DNA of 64,000 bases from Persicaria tinctoria (lineage: Eukaryota > Streptophyta > Magnoliopsida > Caryophyllales > Polygonaceae): NCBI GenBank assembly GCA_037127255.1, contig JBANSL010000005.1, positions 372,001 to 436,000 of the forward strand, written 5' to 3'. This document shows, piece after piece, positions 33,401 to 46,560 of the stretch. The notes below the pieces were generated by a model that did no database searches, had not been told where the DNA came from, and was given only the letters and a program-made list of their open reading frames with translations. The first letter of the stretch is position 1; each line of letters opens with the position of its first letter. A program made the translations under genes and the position numbers.

Positions 33401-36400
33401 GGACAATTAAAATTCACTCGTTTTTCATTTTCGAGGCATTTGAAACTTTTTTTTTCTCTAACAGGACATTATGTTTTAGGGACAAGGACATTACGTTTTT
33501 CGGGACAATGAAAACCTATTCTGTTTTCATTTTCGAGGGATTTGAAACTTTTTGTTTCCTTAACGGGACATTCAGCTTTAGGGACACATTCCGCTTTTCG
33601 GGACAATTAAAACCCACTCTATTTTAATTTACGAGGCATTTGGAACCTTTTGTTTCCTGAACGGGATATTCTGTTTTAGGGATAGGGACATTCTGCTTTT
33701 CGGGACAATGAAAACCTACTCTGTTTTCATTTTCGAGGCATTTGAAACTTTCTCTTCCCTTAATGGGACATTCTTCTTTAGGGACAGGGACATTCCGCTT
33801 TTCAGGACAATGAAAACCCACTTTGTTTTAATTTTCGAGGCATTTAAACATTTCTTAGGACATTCTGTTTAAGAGGAAGGGACATTCCGCACTTCGGGAC
33901 AGTGAAAACCTAATCTGTTTTCATTTTCAAGGCATTTGAAACTTTTTGTTTCCTTAACGGGACATTCTGCTTTAGAGACAGGGACATTCCGCATTTTGGG
34001 ACAATGAAAACCCACTCTGTTTTCATTTTCGCGACATTTGAAACTTTTTGTTTCTTTAACGGGACATTCTGCTTTAGGGAAATGGACAATCCGCTTTTCG
34101 AAACAATGAAAACCCACTCTTTTTTCATTTTCGAGGCATTTGAAACTTTTTATTTCCTTAACGGGAAGTTCTGCTTTAGGGAAATGGACATTCCGTTTTT
34201 CGGGACAATAAAAAATCACTATGTTTTCATTTTCGTGGCATTTGAAAGTTTTTGTTCCCTGAACGGGATATTCTGTTTTAAGGACAGGGACATTCTGCTT
34301 TAGGGACATTCCTCTTTTCGGGACAATGAAAACCCACTCTGTTTTCATTTTCGAGGGATTTGAACATTTCTGTTTTTTGAACGGGACATTCTGCTTTAGG
34401 GACAAGGATATTCCGCTTTTCAGGACAATAAAAACCCACTCTGTTTTCATTTTCGAGGCATTTGAAACTTTCTGTATAACGAGATATTCTGCTTTAGGGA
34501 CAGAGACATTCCGCTTTTTGAGACAATGAAAACCCAATCTGTTTTCTGAACGGGACATTCTGCTTTAAGGACAGGTACATTCTGCTTTTAAGGACAATGA
34601 AAACCCGGTTTTCATTTTCGAGGCATTTAAAACTTTCTGTTTCCTTAACGGGACCTTATGCTTTAAGGACATGGACATTCCGCTTTTAAGGACAATGAAA
34701 ACTCACTCTGGTTTAATTTTTGAGGCATTTAAACATTTCTCCGGACACTCTGTTTTAGGGACAGGGACATTCCGCATTTCGGGACAATGAAAACCCACTC
34801 TATTTTCATTTTCGAAGCATTTGAAACATTTTGTTTCCTGAACGGGAAATTCTACTTTAAGGATAGAGACATTCAGCATTTCGGGACAATGAAAACCCAC
34901 TCTGTTTTCATTTTAGAGGCATTTGAATTTTTTTGTTTCCCGAACGAGACATTCTTTTTTAGGGACAGGGACATTCTGCTTTTCGGGACAATTAAAACCC
35001 ACTCTGTTTTCATTTTCAATGCATTTGAAACTTTTTGTTTTCTGAACGGTACATTCTGTTTTAGGGACAGGGACATTCTGGTTTTTGTGACAATGAAAAC
35101 CCACTCTGTTTTCATTTTTGAGGCATTTGAACTTTTCTGTTTATTGAACGGGACATTCTGCTTTAGGAACAGCAGCATTACGTTTTTCGGGACAATGAAA
35201 ACCTACTCCTTTTTCATTTTTGAGGCATTTGAAACTTTTAGTTGTTAACGGGACATTCTGCTTCAGGGAAGTGGACATTCTGTTTTCGTGACAATGAAAA
35301 CTCACTCTGTTTTCATTTTCGAGTCATTTGAAACTTTTTTTTTTCATGAACGGGACATTATGTTTTAGGGACAGGGACATTACGCTTTTCGGGACAATGA
35401 AAACCTACTCTGTTTTCATTTTCGAGGCATTTGAACTTTTTTATTCGTTAACGGGACATTCTGCTTTAGAGAAATGGACATTCCGCTTTTCGGGACAATG
35501 AACACTCACTCTGTTTTTTCAAGGCATTTGAAACTTTTTTTTTCTTGAATGGGACATTATGTTTTAGGGACAGGGACATTACGTTTTTCCGGACAATGAA
35601 AACCTACTCTATTTTCATTTTCGAGGCATTTAAAAGTTTTTGTTTCCTTAACGGGACATTCAACTTTAGGGACACATTCCACTTTTCAGGAGAATTAAAA
35701 CCCACTCTGTTTTCATTTTCGAAGCATTTGAAACTTTTTATTTCCTGAACGGGATATTCTGTTTTAGGGACAGGGACATTCTGCTTTTCGCGATAATGAA
35801 AACCCACTCTGTTTTCATTTTCGCGACATTTGAAATTTTGAAATTTTTTGTTTCCTGAACGGGACATTCTGCTTTAGGGACTGAGACATTCCACTTTTCG
35901 GGACGGTGAAAACCCACTCTGTTTTCATTTTCGAGGCATTTGAAATTTTTTGTTTCCTGAACGGGACATTCTGTTTTAGGGACAAGGACATTCTGCTTTT
36001 TGAGACAATGAAAATCCTCTCTGCTTTCATTTTCGAGGCATTTGAAACTTTTTGTTTTTTCCTTAACGGGACATTCTGCTTTAGGGAAATGGGCATTCCG
36101 CCTTTCGGGACAATGAAAACTCACTCTGTTTTCATTTTCGAGGCATTTGAACCTCTTTGTTTCCTAAACGGGACATTCTGTTTTAGGGACAGGAACATTC
36201 CGTTTTTCGGGACAATGAAAACCTACTCTGTTTTCATTTTCGAGGCATTTGAAACTTTCTGTTTTCTTAACGGGACATTCTGCTTTAGGGACAGAGACAT
36301 TCTGCTTTAGGGACAGGGACATTCCTCTTTTCGGGACAATGAAACCCACTCTGTTTTCATTTTCGAGGGATTTGAAACTTTCTGTTTTCTTAACGGGACA

Positions 36401-37019
36401 TTCTGCTTTAGGGACAGGGACATTCCTCTTCTCGGGACAATGAAAACCCACTCTGTTTTCTGAACGGGACATTCTGCTTTAGGGAAAAGGACATTTCGAT
36501 TTTCGGGACCATGAAAACTCACTCTGTTTTCATTTTCGAAGCATTTGAAATTCTTTATTTCCTAAACGGGACATTCTGTTTTAGGGACAGGGACATTCCG
36601 TTTTTCGGGACAATGAAAACCTACTCTATTTTCATTTTCGAGGCATTTGAAACTTTCTGTTTTCTTAACGGGACATTCTGCTTTAGGAACAGAGACATTC
36701 TGCTTTAGGGACAGGGACATTCCTCTTTTCGGGACAGTGAAAACCCACTCTGTTTTCATTTTCGAGGGATTTGAACATTTCTGTTTTCTGAACGGGACAT
36801 TCTGCTTTAGGGACAGGGACATTTCGATTTTCGGGACCATGAAAACCCACTCTGTTTTCATTTTCGAGGCATTTGAAACTTTTTGTTTCTTTAACGGGAC
36901 ATTCTGCTTTAGGGACAGGGACATTCCTCTTTTCGGGACAATGAAAACCCACTCTTTTTCATTTTCGAGGCATTTAAACCTTTTTATTTTCTGAACGGGA
37001 CATTCCGCATTTCGAGACA
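27459..37019. repeat. ~102-bp satellite array, right block
   Basis: Continuation of the same satellite after the LTR insertion, roughly 95 diverged monomers, ending near 37019 where sequence becomes unique. Most monomers contain one TTTAGGG within GCTTTAGGGACAGGG. Because units are 34 codons long, both strands translate into open 34-residue repeats in some frames; with no start context, introns or conservation bias visible I treat these as chance frames. Confidence 0.95.
29826..33840. repeat. 2.16-kb higher-order satellite repeat (two copies)
   Basis: About 29826-31680 and 31983-33840 match monomer for monomer at an offset of 2156-2157 bp, including private variants such as the CATTTGGAACC monomer (31481 and 33638) and the short AACCCAATCTG units. 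The offset is about 21 monomers. Other duplications of several monomers: about 31681-31980 with 34918-35220, and 20870-21240 with 27480-27860, 28860-29250 and 33660-34040. Confidence 0.85.
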
Positions 37020-37291
37020 TAATAGAAATGAAATATATGAACAGAACATGAAAATCTCTTATTGAATAAATGAAACTAATAAAAAAAATGATGGTAATAT
37101 GCAAAACAAAGAGAGGAATAGGATAATTCTAATCAATGAATCGCAAGTAGTAAATAAAAAAAAATGAGCATCAGCAACTAGAGGGTAGTTAATGCAAATA
37201 ATAGCTAATCAAATGAGAACCATTGCATACTATATATCATGCTAATATTCATGCTCCAATTTAAAATCATGGGAGGGCAGGTGATATTTAC

Positions 37292-38934
37292 CTCAAGGTC
37301 CTTCAACTCAGCGTCTCTTCTCATCTTCATAACCGCAACTGATTTAAGCCATGCTTGATAGTCGACTACAATATTCTGCATCAAGGAAAACCTACTTACA
37401 CTGTTACACACATCAGGCTAAAAAAGCAAACTAAGAGTTTCAAAGATACTATAATTTAGGAGATGAATATACCAGGTAATCAACTTTATGAACTTTTGAG
37501 TAAGGTTACTCACACCCAGACAGCAGTAACTTCATTTGCTTAAAAATCCTGATTTGAGATAAAACTACTCCCATGTAATTCTGCCAGTAAAAGAGTCTCA
37601 GTTACTCATAAGAATCTCTACAGCAGCATAACACAAACTTATTTGAAACTATAATCAGCATAAATTGACTAAGAATAAAATTTTAGAAAACCATCTAATG
37701 CCACAATGAAACCATTTGAGATAAGTGGTTTCAAATTCTCATTATTGAAACTATAATAAGCATAACACTAAAATTTTAGAAGACCATCTGATGCCACAAT
37801 ACCGAGAGGTCAAGTGGTTTCATGGTGAAGTCATCAAAGTATAAAAAACACAACAATTAATTGACTAAGAATAATACTAAAAGTTAAGATACTCAAGAAA
37901 TCTGCCGCCACAACATTGAGATGATTTGACAATGAAAGGCAGAAAATCTGCAGTCATCAAAGTATAAAAAACCAGCCTGGTTTTGGTAAGATCTTGCCTT
38001 TCAATGGTGGAAGTTGCTTTCAAGAGTGTTCAGAATAAAACTAATCATGTCAGAGGTGATTCCACACAGAAGATCCATATTTGTTCAACGAATAGCACAA
38101 CATGTTTGGCTTTTACAAAAAGTACATTAATGAGATTAAAAAAAAAGTTAATATAACACCAAAAAATTAATGCTAGGCAATTGTTGACATGCTCTAGGAA
38201 TACAGTTCTAGTGGATTCATAAGGCTCTTCCCAATGTAAAATAAATTAATAAGTTCAACAACCGCAAAAGGTAAGGAAATAGTTTGTTATGAAGTTTATA
38301 TTACCTCAAGCTCTATCTTATAAGAGCAGTAGAGCACATATCAAAAATACCACTTGTTTCTCATCATTTGCAGGGAAGGGTACCTTTGCCTCCTACACAA
38401 AGGAAATTACACAACTGAATGTAATTAGCTTCAAGAAATTTCATGACATCCATAAAAAAAAAATCGAGAATTTGAAGGAGGGAGTGTTGAGTACCATTGT
38501 TCTCCTTCGGTTAGCAAGACAGTCACTTGAACCAGAAAAATAATTTGAGATTTAAAAGATTAACGTATTTGGCTTCCTATGTGATCGACCTTCCCACAAA
38601 ACAAGAAAACATTTCAGTAAGATTACAACTTCACGTAGGATTTCTTAATCAGTCATATCTATTTAACAAGAGGGGAAGCTTCTGACCTTGAGGTCGGAGA
38701 AGGTGGTTGTGTTTAGCCATCGTGCATAAACTATTCCTAATGCTATATTTCCTGCAGTTAGCTATTACCATTTTGGAACACATGCTGAGGTTTTTAACTG
38801 GATAGGGAAAATAGAGACTTCAACAGCAACAAACTCAAAGGGAGTAAACTACTTACTTTGACGAGAAATTCCTTCAAAGGTTCATCAATACAGTGTGAAC
38901 AGATGCCAAGCATATGCAACATAGTTAAGGTTAA
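37292..38934 (-). pseudogene. Exon-like remnants on the minus strand, product not recognised
   Basis: Segments bordered by AG and GT on the minus strand with coding sense: 38857-38934 (26 codons, with LHMLGICSHCIDEPLKEFL), about 38355-38392 (EAKVPFPANDEKQ) and 37292-37375 (28 codons, with VVDYQAWLKSVAVMKMRRDA). Near 38705 a short ATGGCTAAA... piece with a following splice-like site resembles a first exon and has a relative at about 41563. I do not recognise the protein. Frames close quickly in between, so this is a degraded gene or a set of captured exons; exact borders are uncertain. Confidence 0.4.
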
Positions 38935-39561
38935 CTGCAAGGATGACAAATAAGAAAATGAAAAGGCAAGATAAGTGACACATGAATATGATTTTTTAAC
39001 ACCAAAAATAGTTTCAGCGCAATGATATTGTGATAACCAATAGTCCACGAACAAACATGGTTTTTAGTGAATATGATTGAGTGTCTAATGAAAGAACAAA
39101 CCTTATATAAACAATATACAGTCCATGGACTCAAAAACAGAGGGATGTCCGAATGTACACACCTTAAGTAACTTATGCCAAGTAGTAACTAGCAACAAAC
39201 TTGGTATTTCTTTAAACATTTAACTTGAAGGTCAGATAACAGGATCACAATCAGAGTGTGAAATTATGATGTCAAGAAATTTTAAACACCGAAAATTCAT
39301 GGCATGTCTGACCCAAAAGTGCAGTAAATGATGCACACCTAAATCGATAGGACATGATGAAACTTCAGCTAGAAATGGCATTTAGTACAAGGTACAGAAA
39401 TACAAGATCAGGGGAAGGAGAACCAAAGATATTGGATCACAAACTGAAAACTATAAAAACATAAATAATCCAACATATTGACCTGCTTCTCCAGTGAAAT
39501 TCGGTACTTGAAATTTGATGGTGCTGAGAGAGAAACGACACACTATATAGATCATCGGAAG

Positions 39562-39868
39562 TGAAGATATCTATGAGAAATCGAGGAACGTCGCAGGAGA
39601 GAGCAACGAAAATTAGGGTTTCGGATGAAAGAGAGAAACAGAGGTGAAAATCGAAACAAGAACAGAGAGAAGGAAGCGTGTTACCTGGACCTGGAGGGGA
39701 GTCTTGGAGAACTGGAGAAGGCCGAAAAGGCGGATGAAGATATCTATGAGAAATCGAGGAAACGTCGCAGGAGAGAGAGAAACGAAAATTAGGGTTTCGG
39801 GATGGAAGCTAGAAACAGGGGGAAATCGAAACTAAGAACAGAGAGAAGGAATCGTGTTACCTGGAGGA
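39562..39868 (-). repeat. Tandem ~173-bp duplication, promoter/first-exon-like
   Basis: 39562-39690 and 39735-39868 are direct copies beginning GAAGATATCTATGAGAAATC and ending in GTTACCTGGA, a splice donor if read on the minus strand. A third diverged relative lies at about 43960-44050. The GGTTTC and GAGAGA-rich composition is like plant 5' leaders. They look like the start of the decayed minus-strand unit(s) in 37-44 kb. The phrase AGGCGGTG recurs just outside each (about 39923, 40033, 44232, 44312 and 44402). Confidence 0.55.
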
Positions 39869-40619
39869 GTCTCTTGGGAGAACTGGAGTAGGCCGCAAGG
39901 TGTTGATGAAGATCTATTTTGAGGCGGTGGGGATAGTCCGGTCCGGGATACTACAAGTCTACAATACAATTAGGGTTGACTTGGTCAGAAGTTCGGTTTA
40001 TTTTTGGAAACATTTAGGCGTTGGAAAACTTTAGGCGGTGAGATGAAGCTGGGTTGGGTCCAGTCAGCATCCCCGATCCCAACTTTTATGACAGCTGTCA
40101 GTATTATATTGGACTATGCCATCTGTTGTATTTTTGGTAAATTACCGTTCGGGGTAAGATTTTTCCTTTTTTTTTTACCAAGCTTGGGAAAAGATTAAGC
40201 TAGATATACCCAAAAGCTAAAATCATTCTTAATTCCATTTCAAAACTAAAAAATATTTTTTTTTGTAAGAAACACATTAATTAGCCCTTAACACGTACTG
40301 TACAAGTTTAGTTTTCAAATTTATTTTTCTAGTAAAAATAAATTATAAAACTGGTTATAATTTTTTTTTAATAAAGTTAACATAACCCTAAAAAAGTAAG
40401 GTCTATCTGCCAAAAAACATAAAAAGAAAGAAATACCTACATAAAACAAGCTACAAAATAAGTAAATATTCATAAAGATAACTCAAGCTACAAAAGGTAA
40501 ATATTAAATTAAAACAAGGAAAAATAAAAGAACAAAAAACTCAACTACTTTATATGGATCAATGAAAAAAAAGAGTTCAATATTAGTCTTTTTTCAAAAT
40601 ACTCCGTAGTTGTTGCAGA

Positions 40620-43600
40620 ATCTAAATAAACTCAACTAATTCAAGTTCCACTTTCAAGAAGTCATTCTAGTGCTCCTTGTGCCCACCGTCCCTTAAATAA
40701 GGGTAAAAGGTGAATGACCATCAAAATGTCCGTAAGAAACCTTGATGGGGGAGCAAATAAAATTAAAAAAAAAACATCAATACCTCATGATGGAGTTACA
40801 CTGATTCGTTCAGCTTTCAACCACTGCGTTTTCGATCTTTATTTTTCACCATTCCTGAAATAGCCAAAAAAAAAAGTGAATGAAAACCATTAAAGTGATT
40901 AAGACCATGCTACTTCCCCACTCATTTTATCTTTGGTTTAAGCATGGCTGAACCGCAGTACCTCATCAAGTAGTGTACAAACAGAATAGCAGGAAGTGGT
41001 TAAGAATAGCACCGCATCCTTGGATAGGTACACACATCCACAATCAATTAGCAGATTCAAGCAACCTCTTCCCCTAGCAAAATATGATTTTTAGTTCAGA
41101 AAAGGGAAAATGATAAATAAAGATGTTCGAAGGAATACACGAGAACTTCTGAAATAATAGAAGGGAATTTGCTTACTTGATCAATTCAATGCAAAGATAG
41201 CTAAAAATGAATGATAGGTCCATGCATTGTCTCATCAAAAGATTCCACCTGCAATCATCTTGCAGAAAAAGATTGAGAGTTCAGACTTGATATAATCCTA
41301 ATAGCAGAAGAGCAAACAAATAGACAAGAAAATTAATATTGTTAAGCAAAACATATTTACCCAGTAAATTTGATAACCTATAAAATAGAAAATACTCCTG
41401 GGCGCATCCAAAGATTGATCAAAGTGGACCTCGATATGTTCAGAGTGCGCTTATCACACAAAATCAGGAAATAAAATACAAGTTAGTGAACTTCCAAAGA
41501 TTACAAGAAATAACCACGAAAAAATGGTAAAGCGTCCTACCTGGAGGTTAGAAAACTTGAGTGTTTTGGCCATTGTGAATATGGTGAATTAGTAGATCAA
41601 ACAACAGCCAGAGTCTGTTTGTATAACCCCAATCAGACATGTTCCCTCCAGAGCAACATATTAAGACACTAGATGGAAAACAAGTTAGAAAATCTAAATT
41701 GAAGAAATTTATAAGAAATCCACAAAACAATTAAATATTTTGGCTATGAAATGTGATATCTTGATTTGTTTGATCATCAAAAGGCTGATAACTAACTAAG
41801 GATCCCTGCATTGACATTATAAAAAAGCAAGTACTTAAAAATGCAAGTATTAACATGTTCGAACTTGTCAATGACTAGGTAGGACCAGCTAAAACCTCAA
41901 GTTCCTTTTCCAACTCATCATGCTATGCTACTACTGGCTACTGCTACTTTGATCATGCATTGCATTTAATAAATAAAAACAGGAGAGTAAACAGGAAGAG
42001 TAAGAAATATGAGTGTAACAATAAACATTGACATATTTGATATTGATCAAAACCTGTCCACTAAAGATGACTTTGCACTGCAGAGGGGCAAGTAGCAGGT
42101 TGTTGGACACCACAGCTGGTAGTTCATTCTTGATGGCCTTGACAGACAGAATTTAAGCATATACGGAGTATTTTTTAGCTAAAGAAGCAAACAGTAAAAC
42201 TTTAAGAAAAATGCATGCAGATAGATAATAATAGGCAGTAAACATCAGATTGATACGATATGCAGGAGCTTGAAGAGCTTTGTCAGTTGTAAACTCAGCC
42301 AATAGGTTCCTTCTTGATAATATGTACAGAATAAAACTAATACTAAGCACAAACAATGCAAATTTACACCAGAAGGTTCATTGGATTAGAAAGACAACAG
42401 TATAAAGGAGAATATAGGCATAATAAGCATCTTTACACACAATATAAAGTTACCTCAAAGGTTCACATTAATCAAAGTTCATTTTTTTAAAAAGGTTTTA
42501 CTAATATCATTCAAGTTGGAGGCAAACTGTACACAAGGAGAAGAATGCACAAGGACTAAAAAAACATAATACAAACTGACCATTGTTCACACTTCACAGC
42601 ATGAATCCATGGAAGCTGATTTACTTTGGCCATTATTATCAGAAATAAAAACAAAATTTTCAAACAATCAAAGACCTCTTTCCTAGACAAGGCTGAAGAT
42701 AGCTTAGATTTTAACATCAGTGGTTCTGGTCCTAAACAGAGCACAATTCAATTGAACATAATCAACAGAGCACTAAAAACAGCCATGCTAAAAGGGGAAA
42801 AGAAATGATAACCTCAAGTTCTGCTTTCAAGCAAGTCATTCAAGTGCTGCTCATTAGTTTTGTGCCCAGTGCCCACCGTACCTTACATAAACATAAAAGT
42901 GAATGATCATCGAAATGTGGGTAAGAATGTAAGATAACATGATTGTTGGGTAAATAACAAATAAAAACATTAATACCTCATAATGTAGTTGGACTTGATC
43001 CAAACAGTTTTATACTACATACTACGGCTCTTTCGATCTTGATTTTTCAACATTCCTGAAATAGCCTGAAGAAGTGAATGAACACCATAAATCATTTACG
43101 GTATGAAACTTCGAATTTGACAATGAACATGTCAACGGATCTAATATTCAAAATTTCTCACATAAGTAGTGAGATATTGAATCATAAAAGTCAGTAAAAA
43201 AAGGGTCGGTGAGTAAATTGACAAGTGAGAAGGAACCCAGGGTTTACTTGAAGGGTTAGATAGACTCCAACATAAATAGAAAAAACAAGCAGTAAGATAA
43301 AAACAATCAAAAGTAAAGATTGAACAACATAAACCAAGAAAAACACACTACCTTGTTTTGCTGAAATCCAGTTAAAATACCGCAATGGACGGAAATTCGT
43401 AAGACAGAAAGAAGCTTTAAATTAACCACCTGGACAATAAAAGGCTGCAGTAAGCTAACCAACTAGTAAAAGACTAATAAAAATTAAAATATACAAAGGA
43501 AAGGAAGAAATTGCTTGTTTTGACAAAGGTTAGGACATCTTTACTCAAAGCAAGATTTCTTCATACATTCAATCAGCCACTTCCACTTCACAAGATAACC

Positions 43601-43850
43601 TCACACATAATCGGAAACAAATTACAAAATTACGCAAAAAAAAAATCGTAAGATTATCAGAATAACCACAAGACAAGGCAAAGGTACAGAGAGGGAAGTG
43701 TTTGACCCGGTGGTTAGAGAATCTAATCGTTCCGTACATAGATCAGGATAACATATTAAGACAAGAGATGGAAACAAGTTAGAAAATGTGAATTGAAGAA
43801 ATTTATAAGAAATCCAACAAACAATTAGAGATTCAGACCGTGAAAAGTGA
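40620..43850. repeat. Two diverged copies of a ~2.1-kb segment
   Basis: About 40646-40880 matches about 42823-43070, and about 41540-41735 matches about 43700-43835, both at offsets of roughly 2.1-2.2 kb. Shared landmarks are GTGCCCACCGT, CATTCCTGAAATAGCC and GAAGAAATTTATAAGAAATC. This is an old tandem duplication with no open gene across it. Confidence 0.55.
42054..42137 (-). pseudogene. Isolated 28-codon exon-like segment
   Basis: Minus-strand open segment, phase 0, after AG and before GTTTTGATC, containing NNLLLAPLQCKVIFSGQ. Not recognised. It lies within the duplicated intron-like region and may belong to the same decayed gene as 37292-38934, or to another. Confidence 0.3.
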
Positions 43851-44689
43851 TACCTGTCTGTTTGAACAATTATAGATATGTCAGCTAGTGAACGGATGAA
43901 GCTACATTCCAAAACAAGAGGGTTATACAACTCAATTGTCGCATAATACACTTGCGGAGGGAAGAGAACCTGAGAAAGAAACAATTAGGGTTTCAAGATT
44001 TGAGAGAGGAACAGAGTCAAGTGAGAGAGAGCGTTTAACCTGGAGTCGAATTCCCAAACCGGATTGTGAACGAAAGCGTCGAGGGGCGATTGATGGAAAT
44101 CGGGTCCATCTTTGCTTCTCACTCGCTTCTTTTCTTCTTCGCTAATCTTCGGCAGAGATGAAAAAGAAATTCGAAAGTGGAGATAGCAGAAATCGGGAGA
44201 AAACGGAGGGAAGAGAGCAAGCGAGAGAGCTTAAGGCGGTAAGAGATGGCAATTCTGAGAGCGAGTGAGCCTCTCAGCCTGAGATCGTATGTCTAGTATA
44301 GGCAACTTAAGGCGGTGGGAGGATAGTTGACTAGGTCAATTTGTCATTTTGAAATAAAAATAAAACGAAGAATAATACGGAGTGTGTCACAAGAAACTTG
44401 AGGCGGTGGGAGGACAGGCTCATTGGAGAGCCCATGGGCCCAAAAGGTAACACATCGGAAAATTTTGGTGAAGCCCAGGTCTAGTAGAAATTAGATTTCC
44501 TATAGAGTTAACTTTAGGGGAAAATATATTTGGTTGAAAATAATTTTTTTATAAAGTCAATTCCTTTATTTTTTTTTGGTTAAATATGGAATCTTGGTGG
44601 GGGTGGTGGTGGTATGAGTCATATAAATATATTTTAATTTTTTTATAATTAAATTATAAAAAATAAATTAATTAAAACGGAGAAAATAA

Positions 44690-46560
44690 AATCCAATACA
44701 CTTAAACCACGTAGTGTAAAAGTTATAAACTACATAGTGTAAAAGGTCTGAACCTCACATTATAAAATGTCTGAAATCACTTGAACCACGTAGTATAAGG
44801 CATGAACCACACATTTCTTCTTAAAATCCAAAATCAAATGTTGTACAAGTCTTGAAGCACGTATAAGTAAAAACTTGAACCACCACTTGTTAATATCCTG
44901 AATCAATTCTTCTTCAAATTCAGAAACCACGTGTTGTTCAAGTCGTGAACCACATATGTGTAAAAGCCTAAACGGCTAAACCACTTGCTAATATTAACAT
45001 ATAATATCTCGTCTCAATTGTTGAATCATATAATTTATTTAATTACACATTAATTAAAATATTATCATATAATCTATATTAAAGCATAAAAATAATGTAT
45101 ACTAGTATACTACACTTGAAGCATATGGTTTAAAATCTTGAACCATAAAGTGTAAGAGGTATGAACCACACAATGTAAACTATCCGAACCACTAGGGAAA
45201 GATAACATATATTTGACTTTAATATATTTAATATCTTTTTTTAATAAAAAAATTTAATTATAAAATGTGTATTTTTTTAGGATGAAATATATATTAAAAT
45301 ATAATAAAGAAAAATCTAAATTATAAAAAAATTTAAAGCGGAGAAAATAATGCGCACTACACTTGAACTACATGTCATTCAAGTGTTGAACCATGTATCT
45401 GTAAAAGTTTTGGTTTGTCGGGTATTTCGAATCCTTACCTATATCAACAAAAAAAAAAAGTAAAAGTCCGAACCACCTTTTGTTAATATCCACTTCTTAA
45501 AATCTTGAACCATGTGTTGTACATGATTGTTTTTTTATATAAGGAAAGACTTCAAGGGTCAAACATACCTGGCACCGCGAGATGTCAATAGAATCGGCAG
45601 ACGGCGAACCGTTAAACGAACAACCTGGAAAAAAAAAGTGCAATACAAACGATGACAAGCACATAATACAAGTCGACATTTTGTTAAAATATTGAACAAT
45701 TTCTTCTTAAAATATTAAACCACTCCTTAAAAGTCTAAACCCCTTTTTAAATCATTAACCACGTTTAATTTGTACAAGTCTCAAACCACTTCTTATTACT
45801 CCATCCGATCCAAAATACATGTCGTTTGATTTATCAACATGTATTTTAAGGAGCTAAAAACTACGAAGTATATAATATATTAATTTTTATTATATTTTTA
45901 CAATTTAATAAATACTTCTTACCCACAAATATTAAGTTGTAAAAAACAATTTAAAAAGTTGATATTTTACATAGTTTTTAGCTTCTTAAAATACGTAGTT
46001 AAAAGTCAAACGACATATATTTTGGATCGAAGGGAGTAATATTTTGAACCATTTCTTCTTAAAATTTTGAAGCGGAGAAAAAAATGTATGAACCAATTGT
46101 TGTTAATATCTCAAACCACTTTTTATTAAAATCCCGAACCACATGTTAGTAATTGGTTTAACCACTTACGAATAAATTAGAAAATCTCTAGATTAAAAGA
46201 AGGAAATAAAGCTTAATATACATCTTGTTAATATTTTGAATTATTTGTTATTAAAACCCTGAACCACATGTTTAAGTCTCGAACCACGTGTGTATAAAAG
46301 TTTGAACCATTTCTTGTTCATATTTTGAACCACTTGATATTAAAATCTTGAACCATATGTTTACAAGTTTTGAACCACATGCCGTTCAAGTCCTAAACCA
46401 CGTGTGTGTAAAGGCATATGAACCACTTCTTGTTAATATATTTGAACCACTTGTTATTAAAACCCTAAACCACATGTTTACAAGTCCTGAACCACATGTG
46501 AGTAAAAGTCTGAACCATTGCTTGTTAATATTATGAACCACTTATTCTCAAAATTAAATT
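44690..46560. repeat. GAACCAC-type degenerate repeat field
   Basis: The word GAACCAC (or AAACCAC) recurs every ~25-35 bp, usually followed by ATGT, GTGT or TTGTTA, in phrases such as TTGAACCACTTGTTATTAAA and GTCCTGAACCACATG. It is clearest at 46260-46560, where a compound unit of roughly 95-100 bp can be followed. A short exon-like piece on the minus strand sits at about 45569-45625. No gene is supported. Confidence 0.6.

Noticed and set aside
40004..40198. Small plus-strand frame of 64 codons
   Set aside because: No homology I recognise, lies beside duplicated leader pieces, and runs into poly-T.
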